From positions 124,001 through 188,000 of the forward strand of contig NZ_JAQSDO010000020.1 of assembly GCF_029945965.1 (NCBI RefSeq): a stretch of DNA of 64,000 nt, in the 5' to 3' direction. The position numbers were made by a program, and so were the translations under genes. The stretch is from Thermomonas sp. (GTDB taxonomy: Bacteria; Pseudomonadota; Gammaproteobacteria; Xanthomonadales; Xanthomonadaceae). The notes below the pieces were generated by a model, which was not told the DNA's origin, did no database searches, and worked only from the letters and a program-made list of their open reading frames with translations. Positions within the stretch are counted from its first letter, which is position 1, and each line of letters starts with the position of its first letter. Positions 32,604-42,093 of the stretch are shown one piece after another.

Positions 32604-32734
32604 GGCGGTCTCCAGGAGAGATTGGCGCGCGCAAGGCGCAGTTGGTGTGCATGGATGCAAACGCCCCACGCGTGCGGATGGGGTTGATGGCCGCGGCGGT
32701 TAAACTGTGCGCCGCATCGACAGCACTGAATTCC

Positions 32735-34072
32735 ATGAGCAAGACCCGCGTCCTGACCGGCATCACCACCTCCGGCACCCCGCACCTCGGCAATTACGTC
32801 GGCGCGATCCGCCCGGCCATCGCCGCCTCGCGCACGCCCGGCGTGGAGAGCTTCTACTTCCTCGCCGACTACCACTCGCTGGTGAAGATCAGCGAGCCGG
32901 CGCGGGTGCAGCGCAGCACGCTGGAGATCGCCGCCGCGTGGCTGGCCTGTGGCCTGGACCCGCAATCGGTGTGGTTCTACCGGCAGTCCGACATCCCGGA
33001 AATTTCTGAACTGACATGGCTGCTGACCTGCGTCGCCGGCAAGGGCCTGCTCAACCGCGCGCATGCCTACAAGGCGTCAGTGGACCGCAACCGCGCCGAA
33101 GGCGAGGACGACGATGCCGGTATCAGCGCCGGCCTGTTCATGTACCCGGTGCTGATGGCCGCCGACATTCTGCTGTTCAATGCGCACAAGGTGCCGGTCG
33201 GTCGCGACCAGGTGCAGCACATCGAAATGGCGCGCGATTTCGGCCAGCGCTTCAATCATCTGTACGGCCAGCCTTCATCAAGGGAATTCTTCACCTTGCC
33301 GGAGGCCGCGATCGAGGAACAGGTCGCGACCTTGCCGGGACTCGATGGCCGCAAGATGAGCAAGAGCTACGACAACACCATTCCGATGTTCGCGCCGCGC
33401 GCGGAACTGAAAAAGCTCATCGCCGGCATCCTCACTGATTCGCGTGCGCCCGGCGAAGCCAAGGACACCGAAGGCTCGGCGTTGTTCCAGATCTACCAGG
33501 CATTTGCCACCTTGGAAGAGACCGCCGCGATGCGCCAGGCCTATGCCGACGGCATTGGCTGGGGTGATGCCAAACAAAAACTATTCGAGCGCATCGATGC
33601 CGAAGTGTCACCGCTGCGCGAGCAGTACGAAGCGCTGATCGCCAAGCCTGCCGACATCGAGGCGATCCTGCGCGATGGCGCGCAGCGCCTGCGCACGGCG
33701 CATGCAACACCCAGCATGCAGGCCTTGCGGGACGCGGTCGGGCTACGTGACCTGTCCAATGCAGGCGATGCAGGAACGCAGGCATCTGCGAAGAAAGCCG
33801 ACACGGCCCTGGTACCGACCTTCAAGCAATATCGCGATGCCGATGGCAAGTTCTACTTCAAGCTGATGCTTGGCGAGCGCGTGCTGCTGCAAAGCGCCGG
33901 CTTCGCCTCGCCGCGTGATGCCGGCGAGCGCATCGCCGCGATCAAACAGGGCACGCTGGACAGCGACCAGCTCGACTTCAGCCTGGGTGATGACGTGAGT
34001 TCCGATGACGTCAACGCTGCGCTGGCCGCGTTCGTCGCCGCGCAGCTGGAAGGTGAGGCCGACAAGTCGTGA
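32735..34072 (+). CDS. trpS: Tryptophanyl-tRNA synthetase with C-terminal extension
   Basis: 445 residues, about 110 longer than the usual TrpS. Class I motifs are TPHLGNYVG (HIGH-like, about 14-22) and GRKMSKS (KMSKS). The ATG at 32,735 starts directly before the Rossmann fold (SKTRVLTGITTSG). The added C-terminus (about 358-445) contains FKQYRDADGKFYFKL and LLQSAGFASPRDAGERI, which resembles a DUF1508/YegP-like unit. The enzyme charges tRNA-Trp. Confidence 0.95.
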   Translation: MSKTRVLTGITTSGTPHLGNYVGAIRPAIAASRTPGVESFYFLADYHSLVKISEPARVQRSTLEIAAAWLACGLDPQSVWFYRQSDIPEISELTWLLTCVAGKGLLNRAHAYKASVDRNRAEGEDDDAGISAGLFMYPVLMAADILLFNAHKVPVGRDQVQHIEMARDFGQRFNHLYGQPSSREFFTLPEAAIEEQVATLPGLDGRKMSKSYDNTIPMFAPRAELKKLIAGILTDSRAPGEAKDTEGSALFQIYQAFATLEETAAMRQAYADGIGWGDAKQKLFERIDAEVSPLREQYEALIAKPADIEAILRDGAQRLRTAHATPSMQALRDAVGLRDLSNAGDAGTQASAKKADTALVPTFKQYRDADGKFYFKLMLGERVLLQSAGFASPRDAGERIAAIKQGTLDSDQLDFSLGDDVSSDDVNAALAAFVAAQLEGEADKS

Positions 34073-34122
34073 ACCTGTCGGCCTGACCGAAACCGCATGC
34101 CAGCTTTTATGGAGTCTGTCTC

Positions 34123-34159
34123 GGCGGGCTTGTGTCTCGGCGGCCTGAGCCCGCCCTAC
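34123..34159 (-). repeat. GTAG-type REP element
   Basis: On the minus strand GTAGGGCGGGCT starts the element; the stem GGCGGGCT/AGCCCGCC encloses 17 nt. It lies between trpS and the E2 gene. The GTAG head and stem are the hallmark of REPs known from Stenotrophomonas and Xanthomonas. Confidence 0.6.
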
Positions 34160-34171
34160 AGCCGTCCTGCC

Positions 34172-35548
34172 TCAATTCGATTGTGCCATGTCGTCCAGCA
34201 GCGCAGCCAGGAAGCGCGCCGCCTCGCCACCCGTGCAGGCGCGATGGTCGAAGGTCAGCGAGATCGGCATGCGCCGATGCACTTCGATCCCGCCCATCAC
34301 CGCGACCACGTCGTGCGACAACTTGCCTGCACCAATAATAGCCACAGTCGGCGGCACGACGATTGGTGTCGCGTAGCGTCCGGCGAACATGCCGAAGTTC
34401 GACAGCGAGATCGTGTAGCCGGACAGTTCCGAGGTCGCGATTGAACGGTCCTCGACCTGCACGCGCAAACGCTTGATCGCCGCGCGCACGCCGACGGCGT
34501 CGAGCATGTCGGCATTGCGCAGGGCGGGCACGAACAGTCCATCGTCGGTGTCGACGGCAATACCGATGTCGACATGCGGATGCAGGGTACGGCTCAGGTT
34601 GGGCCCATCGAACCAGGCATTGAGCGCGGGCACTGCCTTGCATGCGGCGACAATCGAACGCACCAGTCGGGCAGTGATGTCCTGGCGGCCGCTCCACGCG
34701 TGCAGGTCGGCATCGTCGACAAGCGTCGTGGGTACCACCTGCGCGTGTGCATCGGCCATGACCCGCGCCATGTTGCGGCGTACGCCCTTGAGTTGTTCGG
34801 GCTGGCCGGTCGCGACTGCACCCGGCGGCTGGGTGCGCATCGGCTTGCCGGATTGCGACAGCGTGGACCTCTCTCTTCCCCCGCTTGCGGGGGAAGGTGC
34901 CCGAAGGGCGGATGGGGGAGGCGTGCCCTCACCCCCAGCCCCTCTCCCGCTCGCGGGAGAGGGGAGCAAGAGCGAACCATCAGCGGCTGCCCGCTTGACG
35001 TCAGCCATGCTGACCGTGCCATCGGTGCCGCTGGGCGACACGCGGGCGATATCGACGCCGAGCTTGCGTGCTGTTGCGCGGACGGCCGGCATCGCCTTGA
35101 CCCCACCAGATGCGATCGCGGCCTGGGCCATCACCGCAGTACCGACCTGCATCGCGCCGACTACCGTGCCGGCGTCGTCGGCTGCTTCCGCTTTGGCGGC
35201 GGGTTCGGGCTTGGTCGGTGCGGCAGGTACGGGGGCAGGTTCTTCCTCATGCGCGGAGCCGTGGCTGTGGCCGGTGTCCTGGCCTTCGGCACGCTGCGGC
35301 ATCGACGCATCCAGCTCGAACTCGGCCAGCATGTGTCCGGTGATCACGATGTCACCTGCGTCACCGGCCAGCTTGAGCACTTTGCCGGAGACCGGCGAGG
35401 GCACGTCGACTACGGCCTTGGCGGTCTCCATCGAGACCAGGTTGTCGTCCAGCTTGATGGTGTCGCCGACCTTGACGTACCACTCGACGATGGTCGCATC
35501 CGGCAGGCCTTCACCGAGGTCGGGCAGCTTGAATTGTTTGTTCGCCAT
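34172..35548 (-). CDS. bkdB: Branched-chain alpha-keto acid dehydrogenase E2 (lipoamide acyltransferase)
   Basis: 458 residues. The lipoyl domain (1-78) has Lys44 in VSMETAKAVVD. An Ala/Pro linker is followed by a peripheral-subunit-binding domain (about 153-188, AVRATARKLGVDIARVSPSG) and a catalytic domain (about 245-458) with FDHRACTGGEAARF, His435. The Asp of the usual HxxxD motif is Thr here. Residues about 193-230 (SPASGRGAGGEG, SPASGGRERS) are encoded by a hairpin-rich repeat in the linker. It transfers the acyl group from E1 to CoA. It is downstream of the E1 genes in one operon. Confidence 0.9.
   Translation of the reverse strand: MANKQFKLPDLGEGLPDATIVEWYVKVGDTIKLDDNLVSMETAKAVVDVPSPVSGKVLKLAGDAGDIVITGHMLAEFELDASMPQRAEGQDTGHSHGSAHEEEPAPVPAAPTKPEPAAKAEAADDAGTVVGAMQVGTAVMAQAAIASGGVKAMPAVRATARKLGVDIARVSPSGTDGTVSMADVKRAAADGSLLLPSPASGRGAGGEGTPPPSALRAPSPASGGRERSTLSQSGKPMRTQPPGAVATGQPEQLKGVRRNMARVMADAHAQVVPTTLVDDADLHAWSGRQDITARLVRSIVAACKAVPALNAWFDGPNLSRTLHPHVDIGIAVDTDDGLFVPALRNADMLDAVGVRAAIKRLRVQVEDRSIATSELSGYTISLSNFGMFAGRYATPIVVPPTVAIIGAGKLSHDVVAVMGGIEVHRRMPISLTFDHRACTGGEAARFLAALLDDMAQSN
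34859..34972 (-). repeat. Hairpin-rich repeat inserted in frame in the E2 gene
   Basis: Two G/C-rich hairpins (TTCCCCCGC ... GGGGGAA at about 34,875-34,894 and CCCCTCTCCCGC ... GGGAGAGGGG at about 34,939-34,964) encode the low-complexity linker residues 193-230. This type of twin hairpin is normally intergenic in xanthomonads. Confidence 0.6.
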
Positions 35549-35606
35549 GTTGGTTTTGTCCGTTGGGCCTTGGCCCGTCGTTGAAATGTCGTGGTATCCG
35601 AAGGCA

Positions 35607-35624
35607 GGCCTGGGTCCGCCCTAC
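35607..35624 (-). repeat. GTAG-type REP end overlapping the E1-beta stop codon
   Basis: GTAGGGCGGACCCAGGCC on the minus strand. Its GTAG supplies the TAG stop (35,621-35,623) of the E1-beta gene. Related in sequence to the element at 34,123. Confidence 0.5.
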
Positions 35625-36610
35625 GAATGTGCCGTGGCGCGCTTGGCCGCGGCGACGATCTTGTCGACGCTGGGCAGGTATTTCATTTCCAGGCGGAACA
35701 GCGGGATGTGGGTGTCGTAGCCGGTCACACGCTCGACCGGCGCAACCAGGTCGAACATGCATTCCTCGGCGCAGCGCGCGGCGATCTCGGCGCCGAAGCC
35801 CGCGGTCTTGGCGGCCTCGTGCACGATCACGCAGCGCCCCGTCTTGGCGATGGATTCGGCAATGGTGGCGAAGTCCAGCGGCGTCAGCGTGGCGACATCG
35901 ATCACTTCGGCGCTGATGCCATCCTTCGCCAGTGCCTCGGCGGCTTCCAGGGTTTCCTTGACCTGCGCGCCCCAGGTGACCAGGGTGATGTCGCTGCCGT
36001 CGCGCAGCACGAAGCAGACATCCAGCGGCAGCGCCTCGCCGTCATCTGGCACCAGTTCCTTGTACTGGCGATAGATGCGCTTGGGCTCCATGTAGATCAC
36101 CGGATCCGGGTCGCGGATCGCAGCCAGCAACAAGCCATAGGCGCGTGCCGGTGACGACGGCATCACCACGCGTAATCCAGGTACGTTGGTGAAGATGGAT
36201 TCGTTGGCTTCGGAATGGTGTTCCGGCGCGCGGATGCCGCCGCCCCACGGCACTCGCAGCACCATCGGGCAACTCAGGCGGCCGCGGGTGCGGTAGCGCA
36301 TGCGTGCCGCGTGGCAGACGATGAAGTCGACCATCGGATACATGAAGCCATCGAACTGCGCTTCGGCGACCGGGCGCATGCCTTGCGAGGCCATGCCAAC
36401 GGTCAGCCCGGCAATGGTGGTTTCGTCCAGCGGTGTGTCGAGGATGCGCTCGGTGCCGAAGGTGGCGGACAGACCGGCGGTGGCGCGGAACACGCCGCCA
36501 TTGATGCCGACGTCCTCGCCCAGCACTACGACGCTGTCGTCGTTGCGCAGCTCATAAGCCAGGGCTTGGGTGATCGCTTCGATCAATGCGATAGGTTTGG
36601 CGTCGCTCAT
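35621..36610 (-). CDS. bkdA2: Branched-chain alpha-keto acid dehydrogenase E1 beta
   Basis: 329 residues with a transketolase pyrimidine-binding domain (VVVLGEDVG, DTPLDETTIAG, AEAQFDGFMYP, PWGGGIRAPEHHSE) and a C-terminal transketolase domain (DITLVTWGAQV, VIDVATLTPLD). With E1 alpha it decarboxylates branched-chain 2-oxo acids. Its ATG overlaps the E1 alpha stop by 4 nt. The stop codon lies within a REP end, hinting that the 3' end was trimmed or altered by the repeat. A pyruvate-type function is not fully excluded. Confidence 0.92.
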   Translation of the reverse strand: MSDAKPIALIEAITQALAYELRNDDSVVVLGEDVGINGGVFRATAGLSATFGTERILDTPLDETTIAGLTVGMASQGMRPVAEAQFDGFMYPMVDFIVCHAARMRYRTRGRLSCPMVLRVPWGGGIRAPEHHSEANESIFTNVPGLRVVMPSSPARAYGLLLAAIRDPDPVIYMEPKRIYRQYKELVPDDGEALPLDVCFVLRDGSDITLVTWGAQVKETLEAAEALAKDGISAEVIDVATLTPLDFATIAESIAKTGRCVIVHEAAKTAGFGAEIAARCAEECMFDLVAPVERVTGYDTHIPLFRLEMKYLPSVDKIVAAAKRATAHS

Positions 36611-37680
36611 GGGCGCTTCTCCAGTGCAATTGCGGCCGCGCGTTGCGCATGCAGCTCTTCAGGCAACTCGGCATAAAGAAAATCGAACATCGCCTCCACT
36701 GGCTGCACCGGGCATTCCAGGTAGGCGTTGATCTCGACGTCGATCAATTTTCCGCATTCCTCGATCCACGCCTTTTCCTGTGCCTCGTCCCACAGTTTCT
36801 GGTCGGTCAGGAATTTGCGCAGGCGCAGGAACGGTTCTTTCAACCAGGCATCCTTCACTTCCTGCTCGCCGCGATAACGGCGGGCGTCGTCGGCGGTGGT
36901 GTGGTCATGCAGGCGATAGGTCATGAATTCGATCACGCTGCCGCCTTCGCCGCTACGTGCGCGTTCATGGGCACGACGCATTGCCTCGAGCACCGCCACC
37001 AGGTCGTTGCCGTCCACTTGCAGGCAGTGCAGGCCGCCGGCGATACCCTTTTGCGCGAGCGTCTGCGCGCCGGTTTGCGACGCGCGCGGAACCGAGATGG
37101 CCCAGCCGTTGTTGATCACGCACAGCACCAGCGGCAGCGAATACGCGCCCGCCGAATTGAGCGCGGCATAGAAATCCGTCTTCGACGAGCCGCCATCACC
37201 GCAGGTTGCCACCGCGACCCGGTCCTGCTTGCGCAGCTTGAAGCTGAGCGCGGCGCCAGCGGCCATCAGGCATTGGGTGGAAATCGGCACGCACCAGGGA
37301 TAGTCGTTGCGCGGTCCTTCGAAATCGTTGCCACGTTCGTCGCCGCCCCAGTACATCAGCACTTCGCGTGGCTTCACCCCGCGCATGAACTGCGCGCCGT
37401 ATTCGCGATAACTGGGCGCGAACACGTCTTCAGGTTTCATCGATGCGCCGATACCGACATGGGTCGCCTCGTGGCCCAGGCAGGCCGCGTAGGTACCGAG
37501 CTTGCCGGTGCGCTGCAGGGCAATCGCCTTGGTGTCGAAGGTGCGCACGTAGAGCATCTGCTTGAACAGCGGGAGCAATGCTTCGGCATTGGGTACCGCG
37601 GGCGGCAGCGGGCCGGACAGGCTGCCATCAGGTTTCAGGTATTGCAGGTATTCGATTTCGAACGTGGCGGCGACGGTCAT
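36607..37680 (-). CDS. bkdA1: Branched-chain alpha-keto acid dehydrogenase E1 alpha
   Basis: 357 residues from ATG 37,680; an ATG at 37,692 adds only MPLP. The thiamine-pyrophosphate motif [15 protein letters not shown] ... VINNGWAIS, phosphorylation-loop-like [16 protein letters not shown] and N-terminal [20 protein letters not shown] fit the E1 alpha of 2-oxo-isovalerate dehydrogenase. It leads the leftward operon E1 alpha, E1 beta, E2. Branched acyl-CoA from this complex primes iso-fatty acid synthesis, which is characteristic of xanthomonads. Confidence 0.92.
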   Translation of the reverse strand: MTVAATFEIEYLQYLKPDGSLSGPLPPAVPNAEALLPLFKQMLYVRTFDTKAIALQRTGKLGTYAACLGHEATHVGIGASMKPEDVFAPSYREYGAQFMRGVKPREVLMYWGGDERGNDFEGPRNDYPWCVPISTQCLMAAGAALSFKLRKQDRVAVATCGDGGSSKTDFYAALNSAGAYSLPLVLCVINNGWAISVPRASQTGAQTLAQKGIAGGLHCLQVDGNDLVAVLEAMRRAHERARSGEGGSVIEFMTYRLHDHTTADDARRYRGEQEVKDAWLKEPFLRLRKFLTDQKLWDEAQEKAWIEECGKLIDVEINAYLECPVQPVEAMFDFLYAELPEELHAQRAAAIALEKRP

Positions 37681-37766
37681 TGGCAATGGCATCCGCGGCG
37701 GAAACGCTCATGATACCGGAGCCTGCGCTCGGGCCATTGCGCGGCGCGGCATGCCAAACTTGCGAA

Positions 37767-38654
37767 ATGAGCATCGAAAAGAACCAGCGCGACCTGGAAG
37801 CCAGCATCCATACCGATCTTGCCGGACGGCTAAGTTACGGCGGCTACCTGCAACTGGACCGGCTGCTGTCGGCGCAGCATCCGCTGTCGAATCCGCCGCA
37901 CCACGACGAGATGCTGTTCATCATCCAGCACCAGACCAGCGAGTTATGGCTGAAGCTGTTGATCCATGAACTGAGCGCCGCCACCGAGCACCTGCGCCAT
38001 GATCGCGCCTGGCAGTTCGGCAAGGTTGCCGCCCGTTGCAAGCGGGTGCTGGATCAATTGACCGCGCAGTGGTCGGTGCTGGAGACGCTGACGCCTTCCG
38101 AATACATGGAGTTCCGGGACATCCTGGGGCCATCGTCCGGGTTCCAGTCGCTGCAATATCGCACCGTCGAATTCCTGATGGGCAACAAGAACGCGGCGAT
38201 GCTGAAGGTGTTCGCGCATGACGTGTACGGCCATGCAGCACTTGAGTCGGTGCTGAACGCGCCTAGCCTGTACGACGAATTCCTGCGCTACCTCGCGCGC
38301 TGGGGCCACGACATCCCGGCAGTCCACCTGGAGCGCGACTGGTCGCAGCCGCATGTGATGGACCAGGGGCTGCTGCCGGTGTTCGAACGCATTTACGAGG
38401 ATACGGACCGTTACTCGCGCGAGTACGCGCTGTGCGAGGACCTGGTGGACCTGGAAACCCAGTTCCAGCTGTGGCGCTTCCGGCATATGCGCACGGTGAT
38501 GCGGATCATAGGGTTCAAGCGAGGAACTGGTGGCTCCAGTGGCGTGGCCTTCCTGAGCAAGGCGCTGGAGCTGACCTTCTTCCCTGAATTGTTCGAAGTG
38601 CGCACCGTTGTCGGGCCTGGAAAGGGCTATGGCGCGGACGCGGACACGCGCTGA
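37767..38654 (+). CDS. kynA: Tryptophan 2,3-dioxygenase
   Basis: 295 residues; a heme enzyme that opens the indole ring of tryptophan to N-formylkynurenine. [72 protein letters not shown] (proximal His and ammonium-binding Thr) are all conserved. The ATG at 37,767 matches the family start; longer in-frame options overlap the divergent E1 alpha gene. kynB or kynU are not in the window. Confidence 0.95.
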   Translation: MSIEKNQRDLEASIHTDLAGRLSYGGYLQLDRLLSAQHPLSNPPHHDEMLFIIQHQTSELWLKLLIHELSAATEHLRHDRAWQFGKVAARCKRVLDQLTAQWSVLETLTPSEYMEFRDILGPSSGFQSLQYRTVEFLMGNKNAAMLKVFAHDVYGHAALESVLNAPSLYDEFLRYLARWGHDIPAVHLERDWSQPHVMDQGLLPVFERIYEDTDRYSREYALCEDLVDLETQFQLWRFRHMRTVMRIIGFKRGTGGSSGVAFLSKALELTFFPELFEVRTVVGPGKGYGADADTR

Positions 38655-38768
38655 GCTACACGTACTGCGCTGCAGCGCAGCATATTTCGGCAGCCTTCCA
38701 AGGTTTGACGCTGCGATACAGGGTCGGTCATTCTTGGCCGGTTGACCTCCGTCCAACCGGGAAACGCG

Positions 38769-40337
38769 ATGACCTCGACCAATGTCCCCAATGCCGTGGA
38801 GCCAGCTGGCCCATCGGTGGATTCACCCGTGAACGGCAACCCGCCGGACTTCCCACAGCTGATGGGGCATCCGCGTCCGTTGTGGATGCTGTTCATGTCG
38901 GAATTCTGGGAACGCTTCGCGTTCTACGGCATCCGCTGGGCAATGGTGCTGTACATCGTCGCCCAGTTCCACGGCGGCGACGCCTCCGGCGAAAAGCCCG
39001 CAAGTGAGCTCTACGGCGCCTACCTGGCGTTGGTGTATGCCGGTGCGATCTTCGGTGGCTTCATCGCCGACAAATTGATCGGACACCAGCGTTCGATCCT
39101 GCTTGGCGCGGTCATCATGGCTTCCGGCCTGTTCTTGCTGGCGATGCCGTCGGAGTCGATGTTCAAGCTGGGCCTGGCCACGGTCATCGTCGGTAACGGC
39201 CTGTTCAAGCCGATCATCTCGACCCTGGTCGGCAAGCTCTACGCGCAAAGCGACGACCGTCGTGATTCCGGCTTCACCATCTTCTACATGGGTATCAACA
39301 TGGGCGCACTGATCGCCCCGCTGATCACCCAGTACCTGGCCAAGAAGATCTTCGGCATCGAAGACATGCCGGCCTACAAGATCGTTTTCATCGCTGCCGG
39401 CATCGGCATGCTGCTGAGCTTGGTGTGGTTCTGGTTCGGCCGTCGCCAGCTCAAGGGGCTCGGCCAGCATGCCGAGCACCAGGCTGGCATGCGCAATGTC
39501 TCGCTGGTGTTGCTGGGTGGCGTGCTGATCGGCGTGCCGGTGTTCTATACGCTGCTGACCATCGATGCCACGGTCCTGCAATACATCCTGATGGCGTTGT
39601 TCGTGATTCCGGCGGTGATGCTGTTCCGCGAGGGCGTGCGCGAAGGCAGCGTGCAACGCGACAAAGTAATGGCGATGCTGACCATCTTCGTGTTCAACGT
39701 GCTGTTCTGGATGTTCTTCGAGCAGGCGGGCAGTTCGTTCAACTTCCTGGCCGAGAAGATCGTCAATCGCGACATCGGCATGGTGGGTATGTTCAACGCA
39801 CTCGCGGGCACCAACGATTTCCCGGTGTCCTGGTTCCAGTCGGTGAACTCGGTGGCGATTATTCTTTTCGCGCCGATCCTGGCTTGGCTGTGGGTCAGGA
39901 TGGGCAAGAACAACCCGACCATCCCGCGCAAGTTCGGCCTGGGCCTGATCTTCAATGGCCTGGCCTTCCTGCTGCTGATGGTCGCGCTCAAGGGCATGGT
40001 CGACGATGCCGGCAAGATCCCGTTCTGGACCCTGATCATGGTCTACGTGATCCAGTCGGTCGGCGAGCTGTGCCTGTCGCCGATTGGTCTTTCGATGACC
40101 ACCAAGCTGGCCCCGGCCAAGTTGACCGGTTTCGCGATGGGCTGCTGGTTCCTGTCGATTGCGATCGGCAACAACCTGGCCGGTATTTTCGCTGGCAAGG
40201 TTAGCGGCGAAGGCGGCATGACGGTGGAATCGGCGCATGCCGGTTACACCTTCGGCTTCTACGCGCTGGTCGGTGCAGGCGTGCTGCTGTTCCTGATCGC
40301 GCCGCTGATCCAGCGCTGGATGCATGGCGTGAAATAA
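38769..40337 (+). CDS. POT/PTR-family proton-dependent peptide transporter
   Basis: 522 residues with about 12-14 membrane segments. The signature EFWERFAFYGIRWAMVLYI (ExxERFxYY type) is near residue 45-60, followed by GAIFGGFIADKLIGHQRSIL and later a NFLAEKIVNRDIG loop. It imports di- and tripeptides with protons across the inner membrane. The ATG at 38,769 is used over 38,742 because it keeps the short hydrophilic N-terminus. A strong terminator follows. Confidence 0.92.
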   Translation: MTSTNVPNAVEPAGPSVDSPVNGNPPDFPQLMGHPRPLWMLFMSEFWERFAFYGIRWAMVLYIVAQFHGGDASGEKPASELYGAYLALVYAGAIFGGFIADKLIGHQRSILLGAVIMASGLFLLAMPSESMFKLGLATVIVGNGLFKPIISTLVGKLYAQSDDRRDSGFTIFYMGINMGALIAPLITQYLAKKIFGIEDMPAYKIVFIAAGIGMLLSLVWFWFGRRQLKGLGQHAEHQAGMRNVSLVLLGGVLIGVPVFYTLLTIDATVLQYILMALFVIPAVMLFREGVREGSVQRDKVMAMLTIFVFNVLFWMFFEQAGSSFNFLAEKIVNRDIGMVGMFNALAGTNDFPVSWFQSVNSVAIILFAPILAWLWVRMGKNNPTIPRKFGLGLIFNGLAFLLLMVALKGMVDDAGKIPFWTLIMVYVIQSVGELCLSPIGLSMTTKLAPAKLTGFAMGCWFLSIAIGNNLAGIFAGKVSGEGGMTVESAHAGYTFGFYALVGAGVLLFLIAPLIQRWMHGVK

Positions 40338-40358
40338 CGCCCGATCCGCTTCGCGCAA

Positions 40359-40388
40359 CAAAAACGGCAGCTTCGGCTGCCGTTTTTG
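40359..40388 (+). terminator. Bidirectional rho-independent terminator
   Basis: AAAACGGCAGC, TTCG loop, GCTGCCGTTTTT. A-run before and T-run after allow it to end both the transporter transcript and the convergent marR-like gene. Confidence 0.9.
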
Positions 40389-40406
40389 TTGGGGCATGCA
40401 TTCGCT

Positions 40407-40886
40407 TCAGTCCTGCGTGGCGTCATGTTCCGATGCGAACTGCTCGGCGTGGAGTTCCAGCTCATCCAGTCGGTCGAGCAGGCGGAACAGCAGGTCACGT
40501 TCCTCGTCGGGCATGCCGCCGAGCACATGCTTCTCGAAGGCCAGCGCCAGCAGTGCGACCTGGTCGTACACCACGTAACCGGCGTCGGACAAGCGCAGCA
40601 CCGAGCGCCTGCGGTCGTTGTCGTCGAACTCGCGCAGCAGGCGGCCCGCCGCGATCAGGCTGGCCACCGCACGGCTGACCGCGACCTTGTCCATCGCGGT
40701 GCGCTGTGCGACCTGGTTGGCGGACAGGCCGCCCTTGCGGCCGAGTACGGCCATCACCCGCCATTCGGTCACGCCCAGCCCGAACCGCTGCGAGTACTCG
40801 CGGGCGATCGCGCTGCTGATCCGGTTGGATAACACGCTCAACCGGTAGGGCAGGAAATGCTTCAGGTCCAGCTGGATAGGCCGCAT
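40407..40886 (-). CDS. MarR-family transcriptional regulator
   Basis: 159 residues with a winged-helix core: YRLSVLSNRISSAIAREY, LGVTEWRVMAVLG, GGLSANQVAQRTAMDKVAVS and the wing DDNDRRRSVLRLSDAG. It is divergent from hppD with 113 bp between, and an inverted repeat lies in that gap. By position it likely represses the tyrosine/homogentisate genes, with an aromatic intermediate as ligand. This is inferred. Confidence 0.9.
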   Translation of the reverse strand: MRPIQLDLKHFLPYRLSVLSNRISSAIAREYSQRFGLGVTEWRVMAVLGRKGGLSANQVAQRTAMDKVAVSRAVASLIAAGRLLREFDDNDRRRSVLRLSDAGYVVYDQVALLALAFEKHVLGGMPDEERDLLFRLLDRLDELELHAEQFASEHDATQD

Positions 40887-40933
40887 GGTCGGTTCCCCGG
40901 GGTGTTCGTGTGCTGCATCGCGGCTTGAAATGG

Positions 40934-40971
40934 TTGCATGTGAAACTATAGACTCTGAGGTTCACGTGCAA
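40934..40971. promoter_or_regulatory. Inverted repeat, candidate MarR operator upstream of hppD
   Basis: TTGCATGTGAA and TTCACGTGCAA match in 10 of 11 positions as inverted arms around 16 nt that contain TATAGA. A further half-site CACATGCA lies at 40,977. Placed in the divergent promoter region. Confidence 0.55.
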
Positions 40972-40999
40972 GTCGCCACATGCACTTACAGGAACCACC

Positions 41000-42091
41000 A
41001 TGAGCGCTCAACCCAATCTTGGCATGCAGGTCACCACCTTCGAGAACCCGATGGGGATCGATGGCTTCGAGTTCGTCGAATTCGCCGCACCGGCAGGTGA
41101 GGCCGGGTTCATGCATGACTACTTCCGCAACATGGGCTTCACCGCGGTGCTGCGCCACAAGTCGCGCGCGATAACCGTGTATCGCCAGGGCGGGGTCAAT
41201 TTCCTGCTCAACGAAGACCCGGATTCGTTCGCTGCGGATTTCGCCGCGGCGCATGGCCCTTGCGCCTGCGGTTTCGCGATCCGTTTCCGCAAGCCGGCTG
41301 ACGAAGTCTGCGCCATGGTCATCGGCAACGGCGGTGAAGCGATCGAGCACAAGCCTGAATCGAAAGCCGTCGATGCGCCGGTGGTCAAGGGTATCGGCGA
41401 TTGCATGCTGTACCTGGTCGACCGCTATGGCGACAACGGTTCGATGTATGAGGACTACCTGCCGATCGAAGGCGCGGACCAGGATCCGGTCGGCTTCGGG
41501 CTGACCTTCATCGACCACCTGACCCACAACCTGTACTTCGGCAACATGCAGAAGTGGTCGGACTATTACGAAAAGCTGTTCAACTTCCGCGAGATCCGCT
41601 ACTTCGACATCAAGGGCGCCAAGACCGGGCTGGTGTCCAAGGCGATGACCGCACCGGACGGCATCGTGCGCATCCCGTTGAATGAATCCAACGATCCGAA
41701 ATCGCAGATCAACGAATACCTCGACGCCTACAAGGGCGAGGGCATCCAGCACATCGCCTGTTTCACCGACGACATCTACGCCACGGTCGAAAAAATGCGC
41801 GAGGCCGGGCTCACGTTCCTGGACACGCCGGAAACGTATTTCGATGTAATCGATCAGCGCGTGCCCAACCATGGCGAAGACGTGGCACGGCTGCGGCGCA
41901 ATTCGATTTTGATCGACGCCGACCTGGAAACCAAGACGCAAAAGCTGTTGCAGATCTTCACCAAGAACGCGTTTGGCCCGATCTTCTTCGAAATCATCCA
42001 GCGCAAGGGCAATGAAGGCTTCGGTGAAGGCAACTTCCAGGCGCTGTTCGAGAGCATCGAACGCGACCAGATGGAACGCGGCGTGCTGTGA
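41000..42091 (+). CDS. hppD: 4-hydroxyphenylpyruvate dioxygenase
   Basis: 363 residues; converts 4-hydroxyphenylpyruvate to homogentisate with Fe(II). The ligands His173 ([14 protein letters not shown]), His251 ([12 protein letters not shown]) and Glu331 ([10 protein letters not shown]) are all present in the two-domain VOC fold. AGGA lies about 8 nt before the ATG. The stop is 2 nt before the hmgA ATG, so the two enzymes of homogentisate formation and cleavage are made together. A MarR-like repressor gene is divergent. Confidence 0.97.
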   Translation: MSAQPNLGMQVTTFENPMGIDGFEFVEFAAPAGEAGFMHDYFRNMGFTAVLRHKSRAITVYRQGGVNFLLNEDPDSFAADFAAAHGPCACGFAIRFRKPADEVCAMVIGNGGEAIEHKPESKAVDAPVVKGIGDCMLYLVDRYGDNGSMYEDYLPIEGADQDPVGFGLTFIDHLTHNLYFGNMQKWSDYYEKLFNFREIRYFDIKGAKTGLVSKAMTAPDGIVRIPLNESNDPKSQINEYLDAYKGEGIQHIACFTDDIYATVEKMREAGLTFLDTPETYFDVIDQRVPNHGEDVARLRRNSILIDADLETKTQKLLQIFTKNAFGPIFFEIIQRKGNEGFGEGNFQALFESIERDQMERGVL

Positions 42092-42093
42092 CC

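Noticed and set aside
38823-40397. Minus-strand frame opposite the peptide transporter
   Set aside because: His/Gln/Asp-rich antisense product, typical of the mirror of a membrane protein.
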